A stretch of 24,121 nucleotides of DNA. Source: an uncultured Sutterella sp. (lineage in GTDB: Bacteria; Pseudomonadota; Gammaproteobacteria; Burkholderiales; Burkholderiaceae_F). Shown piece by piece: positions 7,272-15,190 of this stretch. Under the pieces are notes generated by a model. It did not search any database, was not told where the DNA came from, and was given only the letters and a program-made list of their open reading frames with translations. Position 1 is the stretch's first letter. Each line of letters begins with the position of its first letter. The DNA is taken from positions 1 through 24,121 of the forward strand of contig CAJKSP010000037.1 of NCBI GenBank assembly GCA_905202595.1. Reading direction: 5' to 3'. A program made the translations under genes and the position numbers.

Positions 7272-7718
7272 GGTTCATCTCCTTCATCAAAAAGCTTGAG
7301 AGGCTGCGGGAGGGGGCTTCGGTCTGTCTTTTGGCCTCCGGTCCGTCTCTCTTTGGATGTCTTCAAGACTACGCGAGAAGAATTAGGACTCCATGAGGCG
7401 AAGCTTGAGCGTCTCTTAGGCCGTGAGGGAGGGGCTCTGCCGAATTGGGGATCTTCCTTGTATTGAACTCGCCTCATCCGTCCCATAATCGAAAGCGAGA
7501 CCCAAGCGCTTCTCTTCCCCTGCGCTTCAGCGCGAAGCCGCCTTTCAGAGAGCCGGCCGCCGCTCGGCCCCAGAGGCCGTCCGCATCCCGGCTTGACCAT
7601 CCGCCCCTTCGCCCGACGCCCCGGAAGCTCCCCCAAGAAGCGCCTGAATAAATGGAAGAGCTGCCTGCACCGGGGACCTTCAGCGGGCGGCTCCTGATCC
7701 TGAAGGAGAGAAACCGTC
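7272..7718. other. Divergent intergenic region before the molybdoenzyme operon
   Basis: 447 nt between divergent starts. It holds no convincing gene. Frames running through it are GC-skewed shadows without ribosome binding sites. TTGAAC followed 15 nt later by CATAAT (about 7465-7490) is a weak promoter candidate for the rightward operon. No FNR-type palindrome was seen. Confidence 0.35.
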
Positions 7719-9929
7719 ATGTCAGCGTCCGTCTCAAGACGCGAGCTCCTCAAGGGGCTCGCCCTCGCCGCTGCGCCCGCGTCGGGGTTCTTCCGCACCG
7801 CCCAGGCCGCTGAGGCTGCCGGCGACAAGGAATGGACCGGCTACACCATCTGCGACAGCTGCAACCACATGCCCATGTGCGGCATTTCGTTCACTGCGCG
7901 CGGCAACACCGTGATTGCCATTCACAATTGGAAGGAGCACCCGAACAATTCGCTCTGCTCGAAGGGCATCTCGACCCTGCAGCGCCTCTACAACCCGAAC
8001 CGCCTGCTCTACCCGATGAAGCGCACGAATCCCAAGGGCTCGGAAGACCCGGGCTGGGTGCGCATCTCCTGGGACGAAGCGATCAAGACGATCGCGGCCA
8101 AGCTCACGGAAACGAAGTCCAAGTACGGCGCCGACCGCGTGCTCTTCTACTGCGGCGACCCGAAGGAGCCGCGTCCGGCGGTCATGCGCCTGGCGCGCTG
8201 GTTCGGCTCGCCCAATTACTGCTGCGAAAGCTCCGTCGCCTGCAACCTCGCCATGGTTCACGCGCTGGAGCTCACCTACGGCGGCGAGATGGCCGGCGGC
8301 TCCGGCCCCAAGACGAAGTGCCTTCTCATTGCCGGCCAGAACGGCGCCTGGTCGAAGCCGCACGGCTGGATGCGCGGCCTCCAGGCGGCGAAGGCCCGCG
8401 GCATGAAGCTCATCGTGATCGACGTGCGCCGCACGAAGACGGCCGAGCTCGCCGACATTCATCTGCAGCCGCGCGGCGGCACGGACGGCGCGCTGGCCTG
8501 GGGCATGATCCGCGTCCTCGTCAAGGAGGGCCTCGTCAACCAGCCCTTCGTCGACAAGTGGTGCTCGGGCTATGAAGAGGTCGTGAAGTACGCCGAGAAG
8601 TTCACGCCCGAATACGTGGAGAAGGAAACGGGCGTGCCGGCCGAGCTCATGATCAAGGCAGCGCGCATGTTCGCCGACGGCCCGTCGGGCATGTCGATTT
8701 CCGGACAGTCCATCACGCACCAGCACAACGGCTGCAACAACGTGCGCGCGCTTTCGCTGCTGATGGCGCTCACGGGCAACGTTGAAAACGCCGGCGGCAA
8801 CGCCATTGCCAACTGGCCCCAGGACTACATCCGCTGGGACGAAGGCTACACGCGCAGCTTCATCGATCAGGACTGGTTCAATCAGCCCGAGCAGAAGGCG
8901 AAGCGCATCGACCGCGACTTCGCGCCGATCTGGAACGACATGCAGGTGCTCTGCAATCCGAACCTGCTTCCTGAAATGGTGAAGGCGGGCCGCATCCGCG
9001 CCTTTGCGGGCTTCGGCACGAACGTGCTCATCTGGCCCGATCCGGACGAATACAAGGCGGCGATCCGCGCGCTCGACTTCTCGTTTGCGACGGACTACTT
9101 CTACCGCGACGACACGCATCACGACATGGACCTCGTGCTGCCGGCCGCGATGAACTTCGAGCGCTATGCGCCCTTCGGCACGCACGGCCGCAAGGTGAGC
9201 GTGCGCAAGCCTGTGAAGCCGCTCGGCGAAGCCTGGGAAGACTGGAAGATCGCCGACGTGATCGGCACGGCCTGCTGCGGCCCGGAGCACTTCTTCGGCG
9301 GCGACCCCGTCAAGGCCTGCGACAGCATCCTCAAGGGCTGGGGCACGAGCTACGCCGAAGTCGCCAAGGGGCTGCCGAACCTGCCCGTCCTCGACTTCTT
9401 CCCGCCGCAGACGCCCGCAAAGCACGAGAAGGGGCTGCTGCGCTTCGACGGGAAGCCCGGCTTCCGCACGCCCACGGGCAAGATCGAGCTCGTGAGCACG
9501 GTGCAGGCCAAGCACGGCCTCAACGGCCTGCCCTTCTACGTCGAGCCGCCCAAGCCCACGAAGGACTACCCGCTCAAGCTCATCAACGGCACGCGCCGCC
9601 CGTACATCACGCACTCGAAGACCCGCAGCGACCAGCCCTACCTCCTTGAGCTCGAGCCCGAGAGCACGATCAACATGAGTCCCGAGGACGCCGCCGCACG
9701 CGGCATCAAGGAGGGCGACAAGGTCTACATGACCTCGCCCTACACCGACCGCAAGGTCCGCGCCCGCGCACGCGTCACGATCCTCTGCCCGCCGGGGCTC
9801 ATCGACGCGCAGTACGGCTGGCGCGGCGACCAGGAGACGCAGCATCTCATCCCGAGAAAGGACTGGGATCCGGTGTCGGGCTATCCGTGCTTCAACGACG
9901 TCTGCATTCAGGTTGTCAAGGCTGAGTAG
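7719..9929 (+). CDS. Tat-exported molybdopterin oxidoreductase, catalytic subunit (DMSO reductase family)
   Basis: 736 residues. A twin-arginine signal SRRELLKGLALAAAP starts at residue 6 with cleavage near AQA (30). The N-terminal 4Fe-4S site uses Cys45, Cys48, Cys54 and Cys80 (CX2CX5CX25C). The Mo/W-bisPGD fold follows: WDEAIKTIAAKL at about 118-129, FGSPN at 162-166 with Cys175 as likely Mo ligand, then the central domain. The molybdopterin-dinucleotide-binding C-terminus begins near LKLINGTRRPYITHSKTRSD, with a final region typical of PhsA/PsrA-like reductases. AAGGAG at 7703-7708 supports the start. With the ferredoxin subunit 11 nt downstream it forms a periplasmic two-subunit respiratory oxidoreductase. 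No membrane anchor is encoded nearby. The substrate cannot be read from sequence: S-oxides, polysulfide, thiosulfate or organic acceptors are possible. Confidence 0.9.
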   Translation: MSASVSRRELLKGLALAAAPASGFFRTAQAAEAAGDKEWTGYTICDSCNHMPMCGISFTARGNTVIAIHNWKEHPNNSLCSKGISTLQRLYNPNRLLYPMKRTNPKGSEDPGWVRISWDEAIKTIAAKLTETKSKYGADRVLFYCGDPKEPRPAVMRLARWFGSPNYCCESSVACNLAMVHALELTYGGEMAGGSGPKTKCLLIAGQNGAWSKPHGWMRGLQAAKARGMKLIVIDVRRTKTAELADIHLQPRGGTDGALAWGMIRVLVKEGLVNQPFVDKWCSGYEEVVKYAEKFTPEYVEKETGVPAELMIKAARMFADGPSGMSISGQSITHQHNGCNNVRALSLLMALTGNVENAGGNAIANWPQDYIRWDEGYTRSFIDQDWFNQPEQKAKRIDRDFAPIWNDMQVLCNPNLLPEMVKAGRIRAFAGFGTNVLIWPDPDEYKAAIRALDFSFATDYFYRDDTHHDMDLVLPAAMNFERYAPFGTHGRKVSVRKPVKPLGEAWEDWKIADVIGTACCGPEHFFGGDPVKACDSILKGWGTSYAEVAKGLPNLPVLDFFPPQTPAKHEKGLLRFDGKPGFRTPTGKIELVSTVQAKHGLNGLPFYVEPPKPTKDYPLKLINGTRRPYITHSKTRSDQPYLLELEPESTINMSPEDAAARGIKEGDKVYMTSPYTDRKVRARARVTILCPPGLIDAQYGWRGDQETQHLIPRKDWDPVSGYPCFNDVCIQVVKAE

Positions 9930-9940
9930 GAGGAGCCGCC

Positions 9941-10576
9941 ATGTCGAGATACGGAATCATCGTCAACGTCGACAAGTGCGTGGGCTGCTTCGCCTGCGCC
10001 ATCGCCTGCAAGGAGGAAAACCAGGTCGCGCCCGGCATCTTCTGGGAGAAGATCAAGCGCGAGGAGAATCCGCAGGCGCGCGTCATCAGCTACTTCCGCA
10101 TGAGCTGCATGCACTGCGACAAGCCGGCGTGCCTGCCGGTCTGCCCGATGAAGGCGATCAGCAAGGGGCCGCACGGCGAAGTCGTCGTAGACCAGAAGAA
10201 GTGCATCGGCTGCCACGCCTGCCAGGCGGCCTGCCCCTACGGCGTCCCGGTCTTCAGCACGAAGACCAATGCCGACTACTTCGGCGGCAAGCTGCCTCTC
10301 GCAGAACGCCCGAAGACCTCCTGGACCGACCGCATGCCGGGCAAGGCCGAGCACTGCACGCTCTGCGCGCACCGCACGGCCGAAGGCCGCCTCCCCGCCT
10401 GCGTGGAGGCCTGCGGCCTGCATGCCATGACGCTCGTCGACTATGACAAGCCCACGAAGGAAACCGCGCCTCTGATCGAAAAGGCGAAGGTCCTCAACAA
10501 AGCGGCCGGCACGGAGCCGAAGATCCGCTACATCGCTTCGCATATGGACGTCGAGTCCCTCGCTGTGAAGCTCTAG
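9941..10576 (+). CDS. Four-cluster ferredoxin-type electron-transfer subunit (DmsB/PsrB-like)
   Basis: 211 residues without a signal peptide, as usual for subunits carried through Tat with their catalytic partner. Four cysteine sets bind four 4Fe-4S clusters: Cys13/16/19/23 (CVGCFACAIAC), Cys56/59/64/68 (CMHCDKPACLPVC), Cys88/91/94/98 (CIGCHACQAAC) and Cys139/142/154/158 (CTLC then CVEAC). It passes electrons from the membrane side to the molybdenum subunit. The start at 9941 follows the upstream stop by 11 nt with AGGAGG (9929-9934) as ribosome binding site, so the two genes are co-translated. The quinol-oxidising anchor normally found next (DmsC/NrfD type) is absent. A strong terminator follows instead. 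Confidence 0.93.
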   Translation: MSRYGIIVNVDKCVGCFACAIACKEENQVAPGIFWEKIKREENPQARVISYFRMSCMHCDKPACLPVCPMKAISKGPHGEVVVDQKKCIGCHACQAACPYGVPVFSTKTNADYFGGKLPLAERPKTSWTDRMPGKAEHCTLCAHRTAEGRLPACVEACGLHAMTLVDYDKPTKETAPLIEKAKVLNKAAGTEPKIRYIASHMDVESLAVKL

Positions 10577-10631
10577 CGGCGGCGCCTTCAGCGGTCCGGC
10601 ATCCGGCCGGGCCGCGCGCCCGCTTTCGAAA

Positions 10632-10666
10632 GGCCGCCGGCCGAGCGCCGGCGGCCTTCGTCTTCC
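10632..10666 (+). terminator. Intrinsic terminator of the molybdoenzyme operon
   Basis: GGCCGCCGGC (10632-10641) and GCCGGCGGCC (10647-10656) form a perfect 10-bp stem with a 5-nt loop, followed by the pyrimidine-rich TTCGTCTTCCT. It separates the ferredoxin gene from the FAD reductase gene. Confidence 0.75.
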
Positions 10667-10882
10667 TGAAGCTCCTGCTGCGAGCCTCTGCGCGCCGAAA
10701 GCATGCCCCTGCTTCGGAGCAAAGCCGTATACGACATTGTGCTTAGCGCCGCCTCGGCGCAGCGCTTCCATAATGCTTGCGGGGAGAAGCGCCCGGCCAG
10801 GCGCTTGTCTCAAAAAGCACTATTCCGGCGGCACCCGGCGTTCGAGCGAACAGTCAGGCGCCGCACGAAAGGAGATTTCATC
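10667..10882. other. Short leader region of the FAD reductase gene
   Basis: About 215 nt between terminator and start. An in-frame upstream ATG exists at 10703 but has no ribosome binding site and would bury the Tat signal. A small hairpin with arms GCGCCG/CGGCGC and CATAAT at about 10770 are the only notable features. No firm promoter call is possible. Confidence 0.3.
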
Positions 10883-12385
10883 ATGCAGGAAACTCGCCGC
10901 GATTTCTTCAAGACCGCTGCGATCGGCGCGCTCGGCTTTACGGGCGCTGCTGCTGGCATCACTGAAGCGGAAGCCCGTCCGGCCCGCGCCAAGTTCGATC
11001 TCATCATTGCGGGCGCCGGCTGCGGCGGCCTCGTCTGCGCCATCCGCGCAGCCGAAAACGGCCTCAAGCCGCTCGTCGTCGAAAAGATGGCCCGTCCGTC
11101 CGGCAATGCGATCTACGCCGCCGGCTTCCTCCTCGGCATCAACACCTCCTTCCAGAAGGCCAAGGGCGTTCCGCCCGACACCGTCGACGCCTTCTACAAG
11201 GACATGATGACCGTCTCGCGCGGCCAGGCTGTGCCGTCCCTCACGCGCAAGGTCGCCGAGGACTGCACGGGGCTCCTCGAGTGGCTCCATTCCTTCTGCG
11301 GCGTGAACTTCAGCACGGGCGCCAAGCTCGTCTGGCCGCAGCTCACCCGCTCGCACCTCGTCGTGGGCGACGTCAAGCCGGGCGGCGCCCAGCTCTGCCT
11401 CACCCTGCTCAAGAAGGCGCAGAGCCTCGGCGTTGAAGTCCGCTTCAACACCAAGATGATCGAGATCACGAGCGACCGCCGCACGGGCGCTGCGAACGGC
11501 GTCCGCGTGAAGACGAAGAAGGGCATTGAAGACATCGCCTCCCGCTACGGCGTCGTCGTGGCGACGGGCGGCTTCTCGGCCAATCAGGAGCTCGTCACTG
11601 CCTTCATCGGCAGCGCCGGCGCCAAGATGCCGATTCGCGGCTCGCGCATCATCGCGGGCGAAAACATCACGCTCACCGCGCCCTTCATGCCCAAGGTCGT
11701 CAACGTCGACCAGTATCACTGCGGCCCGATTCACGGACCGACGGGCGCCAACCCGCTCAACATCGTCAACAACGGCATCTGCGTCAACAAGGAAGGTCAG
11801 CGCTTCACGGACGAAGGCCAGACCTACGTTCAGATGTCGCGCGACGTTGCGGCGATGACGCCTGACAACTGGGCCTACATGGTCTGCGACCAGAAGGCGC
11901 GCGACCTGCCGATTCTCGCGAACGACTGGGAGTCCTACAAGCGCCTGAGCGCGCCGGTCTACACGGGCAAGACGCTCGAAGAGGCCGCCAAAGCCGCGGG
12001 CATCGACCCGAAGGCGCTCGAAGCGACCGTCTCCGCCTTCAATGACGCCGTGAAGAGCGGCAAGGCCAAGGAGATGACGCCGCCGAATACGCTGCCGACC
12101 GTCCCGACGATCGACAAGGCCCCGTTCTACATCGTGCCCTTCCAGGGCGGCATGACGGCGACCTTCGGCGGCCCGCTCATCAATACGAACGGCCAGGTGC
12201 TCGATACGGAAAACCGTCCGATCGACGGGCTCTTCGCCTGCGGCAACGCGGCGGGCGGCCTCTTCTACGACAACTACGTCGGCGGCGCTCAGCTGACGGC
12301 GGCCGGCGTCTACGGCATGGCGATTGCCGACTTTGTGAAGTCGGTCGCTGCCGAACGCGCTGAGAAGAAGGCCAAGAAGGCTTGA
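10883..12385 (+). CDS. Tat-exported FAD-dependent reductase (fumarate reductase/KstD-type flavoprotein fold)
   Basis: 500 residues. The start at 10883 is set by AAAGGAG (10868-10874) and by the twin-arginine signal RRDFFKTAAIGALGFTG at residues 5-21. The FAD-binding Rossmann motif GAGCGG is at 44-49 with the acidic end VVEK at 65-68. PSGNAIYAAGF at 72-82 is the family's second flavin contact. The C-terminal FAD motif DGLFACGNAAGG (448-459) leads into DNYVGGAQLTAAGVYG (463-478). Classical fumarate reductases have N-R-L-G-G here, with Arg as proton donor; this protein has Tyr465. A Tyr makes fumarate unlikely and points to another alpha,beta-unsaturated acceptor. There is no haem or FMN-binding domain, so electrons must come from an unseen periplasmic partner. 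Confidence 0.85.
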   Translation: MQETRRDFFKTAAIGALGFTGAAAGITEAEARPARAKFDLIIAGAGCGGLVCAIRAAENGLKPLVVEKMARPSGNAIYAAGFLLGINTSFQKAKGVPPDTVDAFYKDMMTVSRGQAVPSLTRKVAEDCTGLLEWLHSFCGVNFSTGAKLVWPQLTRSHLVVGDVKPGGAQLCLTLLKKAQSLGVEVRFNTKMIEITSDRRTGAANGVRVKTKKGIEDIASRYGVVVATGGFSANQELVTAFIGSAGAKMPIRGSRIIAGENITLTAPFMPKVVNVDQYHCGPIHGPTGANPLNIVNNGICVNKEGQRFTDEGQTYVQMSRDVAAMTPDNWAYMVCDQKARDLPILANDWESYKRLSAPVYTGKTLEEAAKAAGIDPKALEATVSAFNDAVKSGKAKEMTPPNTLPTVPTIDKAPFYIVPFQGGMTATFGGPLINTNGQVLDTENRPIDGLFACGNAAGGLFYDNYVGGAQLTAAGVYGMAIADFVKSVAAERAEKKAKKA

Positions 12386-12392
12386 TGATGAC

Positions 12393-12437
12393 GCGCGCTT
12401 CGGCGCGCTGATCCGGCGCTCGGCAGCTGCCGAGCGC
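12393..12437. repeat. Two adjacent perfect hairpins after the FAD reductase gene
   Basis: GCGCGC-TTCG-GCGCGC (12393-12408) is a stem capped by a UUCG tetraloop. GCGCTCGGCAG directly abutting CTGCCGAGCGC (12416-12437) is a perfect 22-bp palindrome. Neither has a U-tract. They probably stabilise the mRNA 3' end or are repetitive extragenic elements. Confidence 0.5.
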
Positions 12438-12452
12438 TCGCGAGCCTCTTCA

Positions 12453-12490
12453 AAGAAAGCCTCCTGCAGTCTTCTGCAGGAGGCTTTCTT
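12453..12490. terminator. Bidirectional intrinsic terminator between the FAD reductase gene and tonB
   Basis: AAGAAAGCCTCCTGCAG (12453-12469) and CTGCAGGAGGCTTTCTT (12474-12490) form a perfect 17-bp stem with a TCTT loop. The outer arms supply U-rich 3' ends on both strands. It lies between convergent genes and can end both the reductase transcript and the long leftward haem operon. Confidence 0.88.
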
Positions 12491-12563
12491 CATGCCGAGG
12501 TCATCATTCGAAGCGTATGCTTGCTCTCTTTAATGCGTTTGCAGAAGAAGGCTGATCGCCTCC

Positions 12564-13442
12564 TCATCCCTTGAGGTCGAATCGAACGGGCACTTTGAGC
12601 GTCAGCGCCCGCCGCAGCGGCGTCTTCGCGCCGATCAGCGGCTCCGCCGCCGAAAGCGCTGCGCGGTTGAGAAGCCGCGAAGCATGCTTTTCGAGCACGT
12701 CGACCCGCTCCACAGTGCCGTCGGAGCGGATGAGAACGGCGAGCACCACTTCGCCTTCCTGACCGGTCTGGCGGGCCCGCCTCGGATAGGTCTTGTTCGC
12801 TTCAATGACAGCCATGATCTGAGCGACCGCGGATTCGACTTCGCGGCCGCCGGACGAGGGCGCCGCCTGCTGCAGAGGCTGGCTGGCCCCGCTCAAGCGC
12901 CCCTCATGGGCTGGCTCCGCCGATCCGGCCGCCTGCACGGCAGCTGGCGCAGCCGCCGGGGGCTCGGGCGCCTTGACGCGCTCAAGGGGCTTCGCCGGCG
13001 CCGCCGCCTTCGGCTTCGGATCAGGCTTGGGCCGCGGCTTAGGCTGAGGTTCAGGGATGGGCTTGGGTTCCGACTTAGGTTCCGGCTTGGGCACAGGCTT
13101 CGGTTCAGGCAGCGGCTCTGCCGGCGCTTCAGCGGGCGGACTCTCGAGTTCGGCCGCCGCCGGCGCTTCAAAGCTCCCCTCTTCTGCCGCATGCACCGGC
13201 AGAGCGGCAGCGGGCGCTAGCGCTGCGGGCGCCTCAGCCGGCGCCTGTTCTTCCTGCGCCGCCGGGAGCATCCAGACTTCCACGGCCGTCTGGCGGGAAG
13301 CGGCTGCAGATGCCGGCAGAACCGTCAGCGCTTCCTGCAGCGTCTGCGTCATGCAGACCCCGAGAAGCGCGGCAGAGGCTGCAATCACAGCCGCCGAAGA
13401 CCAGCGGGACGCGCACTGCGCTTCAGAAGCATTCGGCCGCAT
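12564..13442 (-). CDS. tonB: TonB energy transducer
   Basis: 292 residues. One N-terminal membrane helix at about 16-33, then a long periplasmic linker rich in Pro/Ala/Glu/Lys. EPKP/PKPEPK repeats between about 110 and 150 are the classical TonB spacer. The C-terminal TonB domain (about 200-292) shows TYPRRARQTGQEGEVVLAVL, then VERVDVLEKH and LTLKVPVRFDL, the Y-P-x-x-A start and F-x-V-like end of the family. It transmits proton-motive force to outer-membrane receptors. It is the last gene of the operon, 2 nt after exbD, so it is probably dedicated to the receptor encoded at 18686-20812. Confidence 0.93.
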   Translation of the reverse strand: MRPNASEAQCASRWSSAAVIAASAALLGVCMTQTLQEALTVLPASAAASRQTAVEVWMLPAAQEEQAPAEAPAALAPAAALPVHAAEEGSFEAPAAAELESPPAEAPAEPLPEPKPVPKPEPKSEPKPIPEPQPKPRPKPDPKPKAAAPAKPLERVKAPEPPAAAPAAVQAAGSAEPAHEGRLSGASQPLQQAAPSSGGREVESAVAQIMAVIEANKTYPRRARQTGQEGEVVLAVLIRSDGTVERVDVLEKHASRLLNRAALSAAEPLIGAKTPLRRALTLKVPVRFDLKG

Positions 13443-13444
13443 GG

Positions 13445-13846
13445 TCAGGACCCCGCCGGCGCGCGCGTGCTGATGACAAAGCGCCCTGCCCGCTTGACCT
13501 TCGCCAGATCGAGCACGGAGACGAAGCTCGAAAAGGGCGCCTTTTCGTCCATATGAATGTTGAGGAGGCGCTCGGGCTCTGCATCGAGCGCCGCCGCCAG
13601 GCTTTCGAGCGTCGCCGCTTCGCCGTTGAGATGGAGCGACCCGTCGGCCTTGACGGAGAGCAGCAGCTGGCTGCCCGCCTTAGACGCCTCGGCGTGCGCG
13701 GCCTGCGGCAGCACCACGTCGAGCACGGGCTTCGAAAAGCTCATCGTAAGCACGAAGAAGATGATGAGCATGAAAAGGCAGTCGATGAGCGGCGTGAGAT
13801 CGATCTGGGGCTCATCCTCAAAGCTGCCGAACATAGGATCATTCAT
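13445..13846 (-). CDS. exbD: ExbD, TonB motor subunit
   Basis: 133 residues with one membrane helix at about 20-37 (LIDCLFMLIIFFVLTMSF). Asp22 in DLTPLIDCLF is the conserved proton-carrying aspartate (E. coli ExbD Asp25). The periplasmic domain follows (LLLSVKADGSLHLNGEA, then NIHMDEKAPFSSFVSVLDLA), in the usual size range. With ExbB it forms the proton channel that drives TonB. It is placed 10 nt after exbB and 2 nt before tonB, so it is tightly co-transcribed. Confidence 0.95.
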   Translation of the reverse strand: MNDPMFGSFEDEPQIDLTPLIDCLFMLIIFFVLTMSFSKPVLDVVLPQAAHAEASKAGSQLLLSVKADGSLHLNGEAATLESLAAALDAEPERLLNIHMDEKAPFSSFVSVLDLAKVKRAGRFVISTRAPAGS

Positions 13847-13856
13847 AAGCGCGTCC

Positions 13857-14570
13857 TCAGACCGTGCCCTGCCAGGGCTCGGAGAATCTTGCCGCCTTTC
13901 CGCCCGGCGCCTGGGCGGCGCAGGCGCAGGCCGCCTTCGCGTCAGCCTGCGGCGCCGCCTGAAGGCGGCGGCAGACCTCGAGCGCCCGATAGCTGTGCTC
14001 GACCGCCTCGATGTGGAAGCCCCGGAACTTGAGCATCAGGTAGTAGTAGGCCATGAGCGTGGGGATGGCGATGCAGAGCCCCATGATGGTCGTGAGGAGC
14101 GCGGACCAGATGCCCGACGCGAGAACTGCCGAATCGGCATGCGCGACGTCGGCCATGGACTGAAAGACCGCCACCATGCCGCCCACCGTGCCCAAGAGGC
14201 CCAGGAGCGGCGAAATGACGGCAATGAGCTTGAGCCAGCAGAGCGCGTTGCTCACGCGCTTGAAGTTCCTGTGAAAGAGATAGCTCACTTCGGCGCGGAT
14301 GTCGTCCGAATGCCGGCTGTGCGTGGTCACGATGTCGTAGATGATCCGAATGAGCGGATTGGCGCGCTCGGGCGCCACATGGCGCAGGCAGCGGTCCTCG
14401 CCGCGCTCCAGGTCGAGGAAGTCCCGCCGGAAGTTGCGCCAGACCATCGTCATGTAGACGAGCTGCCAGAGAATCAGATAGAGCGCAAAGAGCGCCACGA
14501 AAGCCAGCGCCGCGCCTGCCGGACCGATCATCGCATAAATGCCGGCAAGCCGATCGAAGGAAATCTCCAT
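13857..14570 (-). CDS. exbB: ExbB/MotA/TolQ-family proton channel subunit
   Basis: 237 residues. A first membrane helix at about 13-38 is followed by a cytoplasmic loop. The two conserved helices are at about 116-138 (VISPLLGLLGTVGGMVAVF) and 151-177 (ASGIWSALLTTIMGLCIAIP). The L-G-L-L-G-T-V-G segment and the A-L-x-T-T-x-x-G-L-x-x-A-I-P segment are the MotA/TolQ/ExbB signatures. It pairs with ExbD 10 nt downstream. The first gene of the motor sub-cluster lies 66 nt after the flavodoxin-like gene, close enough for one transcript. Association with a dedicated TonB and a haem-type receptor argues for ExbB rather than TolQ. Confidence 0.93.
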   Translation of the reverse strand: MEISFDRLAGIYAMIGPAGAALAFVALFALYLILWQLVYMTMVWRNFRRDFLDLERGEDRCLRHVAPERANPLIRIIYDIVTTHSRHSDDIRAEVSYLFHRNFKRVSNALCWLKLIAVISPLLGLLGTVGGMVAVFQSMADVAHADSAVLASGIWSALLTTIMGLCIAIPTLMAYYYLMLKFRGFHIEAVEHSYRALEVCRRLQAAPQADAKAACACAAQAPGGKAARFSEPWQGTV

Positions 14571-14636
14571 GAAAAGCCTCGAAAGGAATCAGTGTGAAGG
14601 GGATGAGCGGGCGGCGGCTCGCCGCCCTGCTTCGGC

Positions 14637-15179
14637 CTAAAGCGGGAAGAGCTGCCGGAAGGCGGCCGCAGCCACCGCGAGATCGCGGTCATCCGGATGG
14701 GATTCGGCCGCGAGGCGGCGCGCCTCCCGCGCCGCTTGCGCCTTCGCCGCCTCCTCGGGCGGGAGCTCAGCCGAGAGCCGCTTTGCCATGGCCTCGAAGA
14801 CCGCCGGATCAATGCGGCCCCGGCATAAAAAGGTGCCCTCGAGCGCGTTCCCTTCGCCCGATTCGACGAGCGCCCTCGAAACGGCCTGCATCCAGGCCTG
14901 GGCCTGCGGCGACTGCGGATCGCCGCCGAGCGTCGCGAAGCAGGCCATCCGCTTGCCTTTGAAGCGCCGAGCCGCCGCCTTCATCTCCTCGGGCGCCATG
15001 CCGCGGTCGCACCAAAAGCCGAGCATGACCGGATTGAAGCGCGAGAGATCCTTTGGGATCGCATCGGCGCGCACGAGCTCTGCGCCGGGAAAGGCGCTCT
15101 GGATCGCCTGAGCGAGGCGCATCGTATTGCCCGTGCGGGAGCTCACTGCGATGAGGGGCTTCCATGCATGCGTCGTCAT
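14637..15179 (-). CDS. Flavodoxin-like protein in the haem locus
   Basis: 180 residues. The FMN-phosphate loop SSRTGNT at 13-19 follows the first beta strand (PLIAVSS), the hallmark of flavodoxins. VMLGFWCDRGMAPEEM and MACFATLGGDPQ at about 51-90 supply the loops that normally cover the isoalloxazine ring. The C-terminal third (about 110-180) is Ala/Glu-rich and extends past a minimal flavodoxin. It lies 11 nt after hutX. Flavodoxin-type partners are known in other anaerobic haem-degradation loci (HmuF of Fusobacterium), where they supply electrons to or reduce the ring-opened product. That role here is inferred from context. A general flavodoxin reductase partner is not encoded in the window. 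Confidence 0.82.
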   Translation of the reverse strand: MTTHAWKPLIAVSSRTGNTMRLAQAIQSAFPGAELVRADAIPKDLSRFNPVMLGFWCDRGMAPEEMKAAARRFKGKRMACFATLGGDPQSPQAQAWMQAVSRALVESGEGNALEGTFLCRGRIDPAVFEAMAKRLSAELPPEEAAKAQAAREARRLAAESHPDDRDLAVAAAAFRQLFPL

Positions 15180-15190
15180 GAGAGACCTCC

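Noticed and set aside
7734..9845. Very long minus-strand open frame (about 700 codons) opposite the molybdoenzyme gene
   Set aside because: The composition is that of an antisense shadow of a GC-rich gene (Arg/Ala/Val/His-rich, low complexity). The plus strand carries clear motifs, a Tat signal and a ribosome binding site.
10820..12493. Long minus-strand open frame opposite the FAD reductase gene
   Set aside because: Same antisense-shadow composition. It crosses a strong terminator hairpin and has no family resemblance.
12564..14570. Alternative reading of the motor genes as Tol-Pal (tolQ/tolR)
   Set aside because: No tolA, tolB or pal is present. A Pro-rich TonB follows exbD, and a TonB-dependent receptor lies in the same operon.
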